A stretch of DNA of 57,248 nt from Prevotella sp. (GTDB lineage Bacteria; Bacillota; Clostridia; Oscillospirales; Ruminococcaceae), in contig JAMPIC010000001.1 of NCBI GenBank assembly GCA_023663025.1, forward strand, positions 249,079 through 306,326, given 5' to 3'. The notes under the pieces were generated by a model. That model saw only the letters and a program-made list of their open reading frames with translations, was not told the origin of the DNA and searched no databases. The position numbers and the translations under genes are program-made. Positions within the stretch are counted from its first letter, which is position 1; each line of letters starts with the position of its first letter. Shown in pieces: positions 57,095-57,248 of the stretch.

Positions 57095-57248
57095 TTTAGC
57101 GCAAAAACCAAACGACAGCGCCCCGCGCGGCGAAGCCGCGACTAAAAAGTTCGCCAGCCTTTCAAGGCTGCGAGGTCCACGGGGCAGAGCCCCTGGTCGC
57201 TCCCCGCAGGGAGCGAAATCCCCCGCGCCCGTAGGGCGCAAATACTCC
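57095..57248. repeat. GC-rich dispersed repeat, right end
   Basis: Palindromes GCGGCGAAGCCGC, GGGGCAGAGCCCC and GCTCCCCGCAGGGAGC, plus CGCCAGCCTTTCAAGGCTG. It is an inverted relative of 1-178. The open frame through it has repeat composition and I do not call it a gene. Confidence 0.65.

Noticed and set aside
57017..57241. 74-codon minus-strand frame
   Set aside because: It lies in the GC-rich repeat and the pyr promoter, with no family resemblance or ribosome site.

Overview
The window looks like a chromosomal piece of a Gram-positive anaerobe of the class Clostridia, most likely Oscillospirales (Ruminococcaceae-like). This is inferred from strong sigma-A promoters (TTGACA-17-TATAAT), AGGAGG-type ribosome sites, a PyrR attenuator, a class 1B PyrD/PyrK pair, paired PurF paralogues, a stand-alone IMP cyclohydrolase, DUF1292 near RuvX, and a secreted GH5 cellulase with a Big_2 domain. 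Species cannot be named from sequence alone. Genes are dense and mostly housekeeping, separated by several families of small dispersed repeats.

Layout. 0.2-2.7 kb (+): pheA, ispD, ispF. 2.9-4.3 kb (+): a DUF3343 protein and a cysteine-desulfurase-like enzyme. 4.6-5.3 kb (-): beta-carbonic anhydrase. 5.5-17.3 kb (-): a long purine block reading purE, XRE-methyltransferase, MazG-like, HAD, purC, purF paralogue, purF, purM, HAD, purN, two DUF3592 proteins, a methyltransferase and IMP cyclohydrolase. Its purE leader ends in a terminator hairpin. 17.4 kb (+): a 56-residue ferredoxin. 17.8-22.4 kb (-): the str operon rpsL-rpsG-fusA-tuf. 24.1-30.8 kb (+): L-fucose catabolism (fucA, fucU, sugar kinase, fucI) interleaved with a PASTA protein and two membrane proteins. 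30.9-36.2 kb: secreted GH5, PfkB kinase, HtrA protease, a lipoprotein and a DUF368 membrane protein. 36.4-37.74 kb (-): a roughly 1.3 kb transcript with a consensus promoter, eight spaced copies of GGAGTGAGWCC and a terminator. It matches no gene I recognise and is the main discovery candidate. 37.9-38.5 kb (+): DUF1292 and a 6S-like RNA. 38.7-42.7 kb: split TauE/SafE, ruvX, a possible EExxH protein with a small partner, a phosphatase-GNAT fusion and a small XRE regulatory switch. 42.7-57.1 kb (-): pyrimidine genes pyrR-pyrC-x-pyrF, an AT-rich accessory insert, carA-(LRR lipoprotein)-carB, a VanZ-like gene, and pyrK-pyrD.

How it works together. The purine and pyrimidine blocks supply most steps of nucleotide synthesis, and each is headed by a leader with an intrinsic terminator (PyrR-type for pyr, unidentified for purE). 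The fucose cluster converts L-fucose to lactaldehyde and DHAP; no transporter or lactaldehyde reductase is visible. Dispersed repeats (a 94-123 bp MITE-like hairpin element, short AGTTGACAGTGTACAGT tracts, GC-rich repeats at both window ends, and a 110-bp leader that carries its own ribosome site) fill many gaps and in two places form part of 5' leaders.
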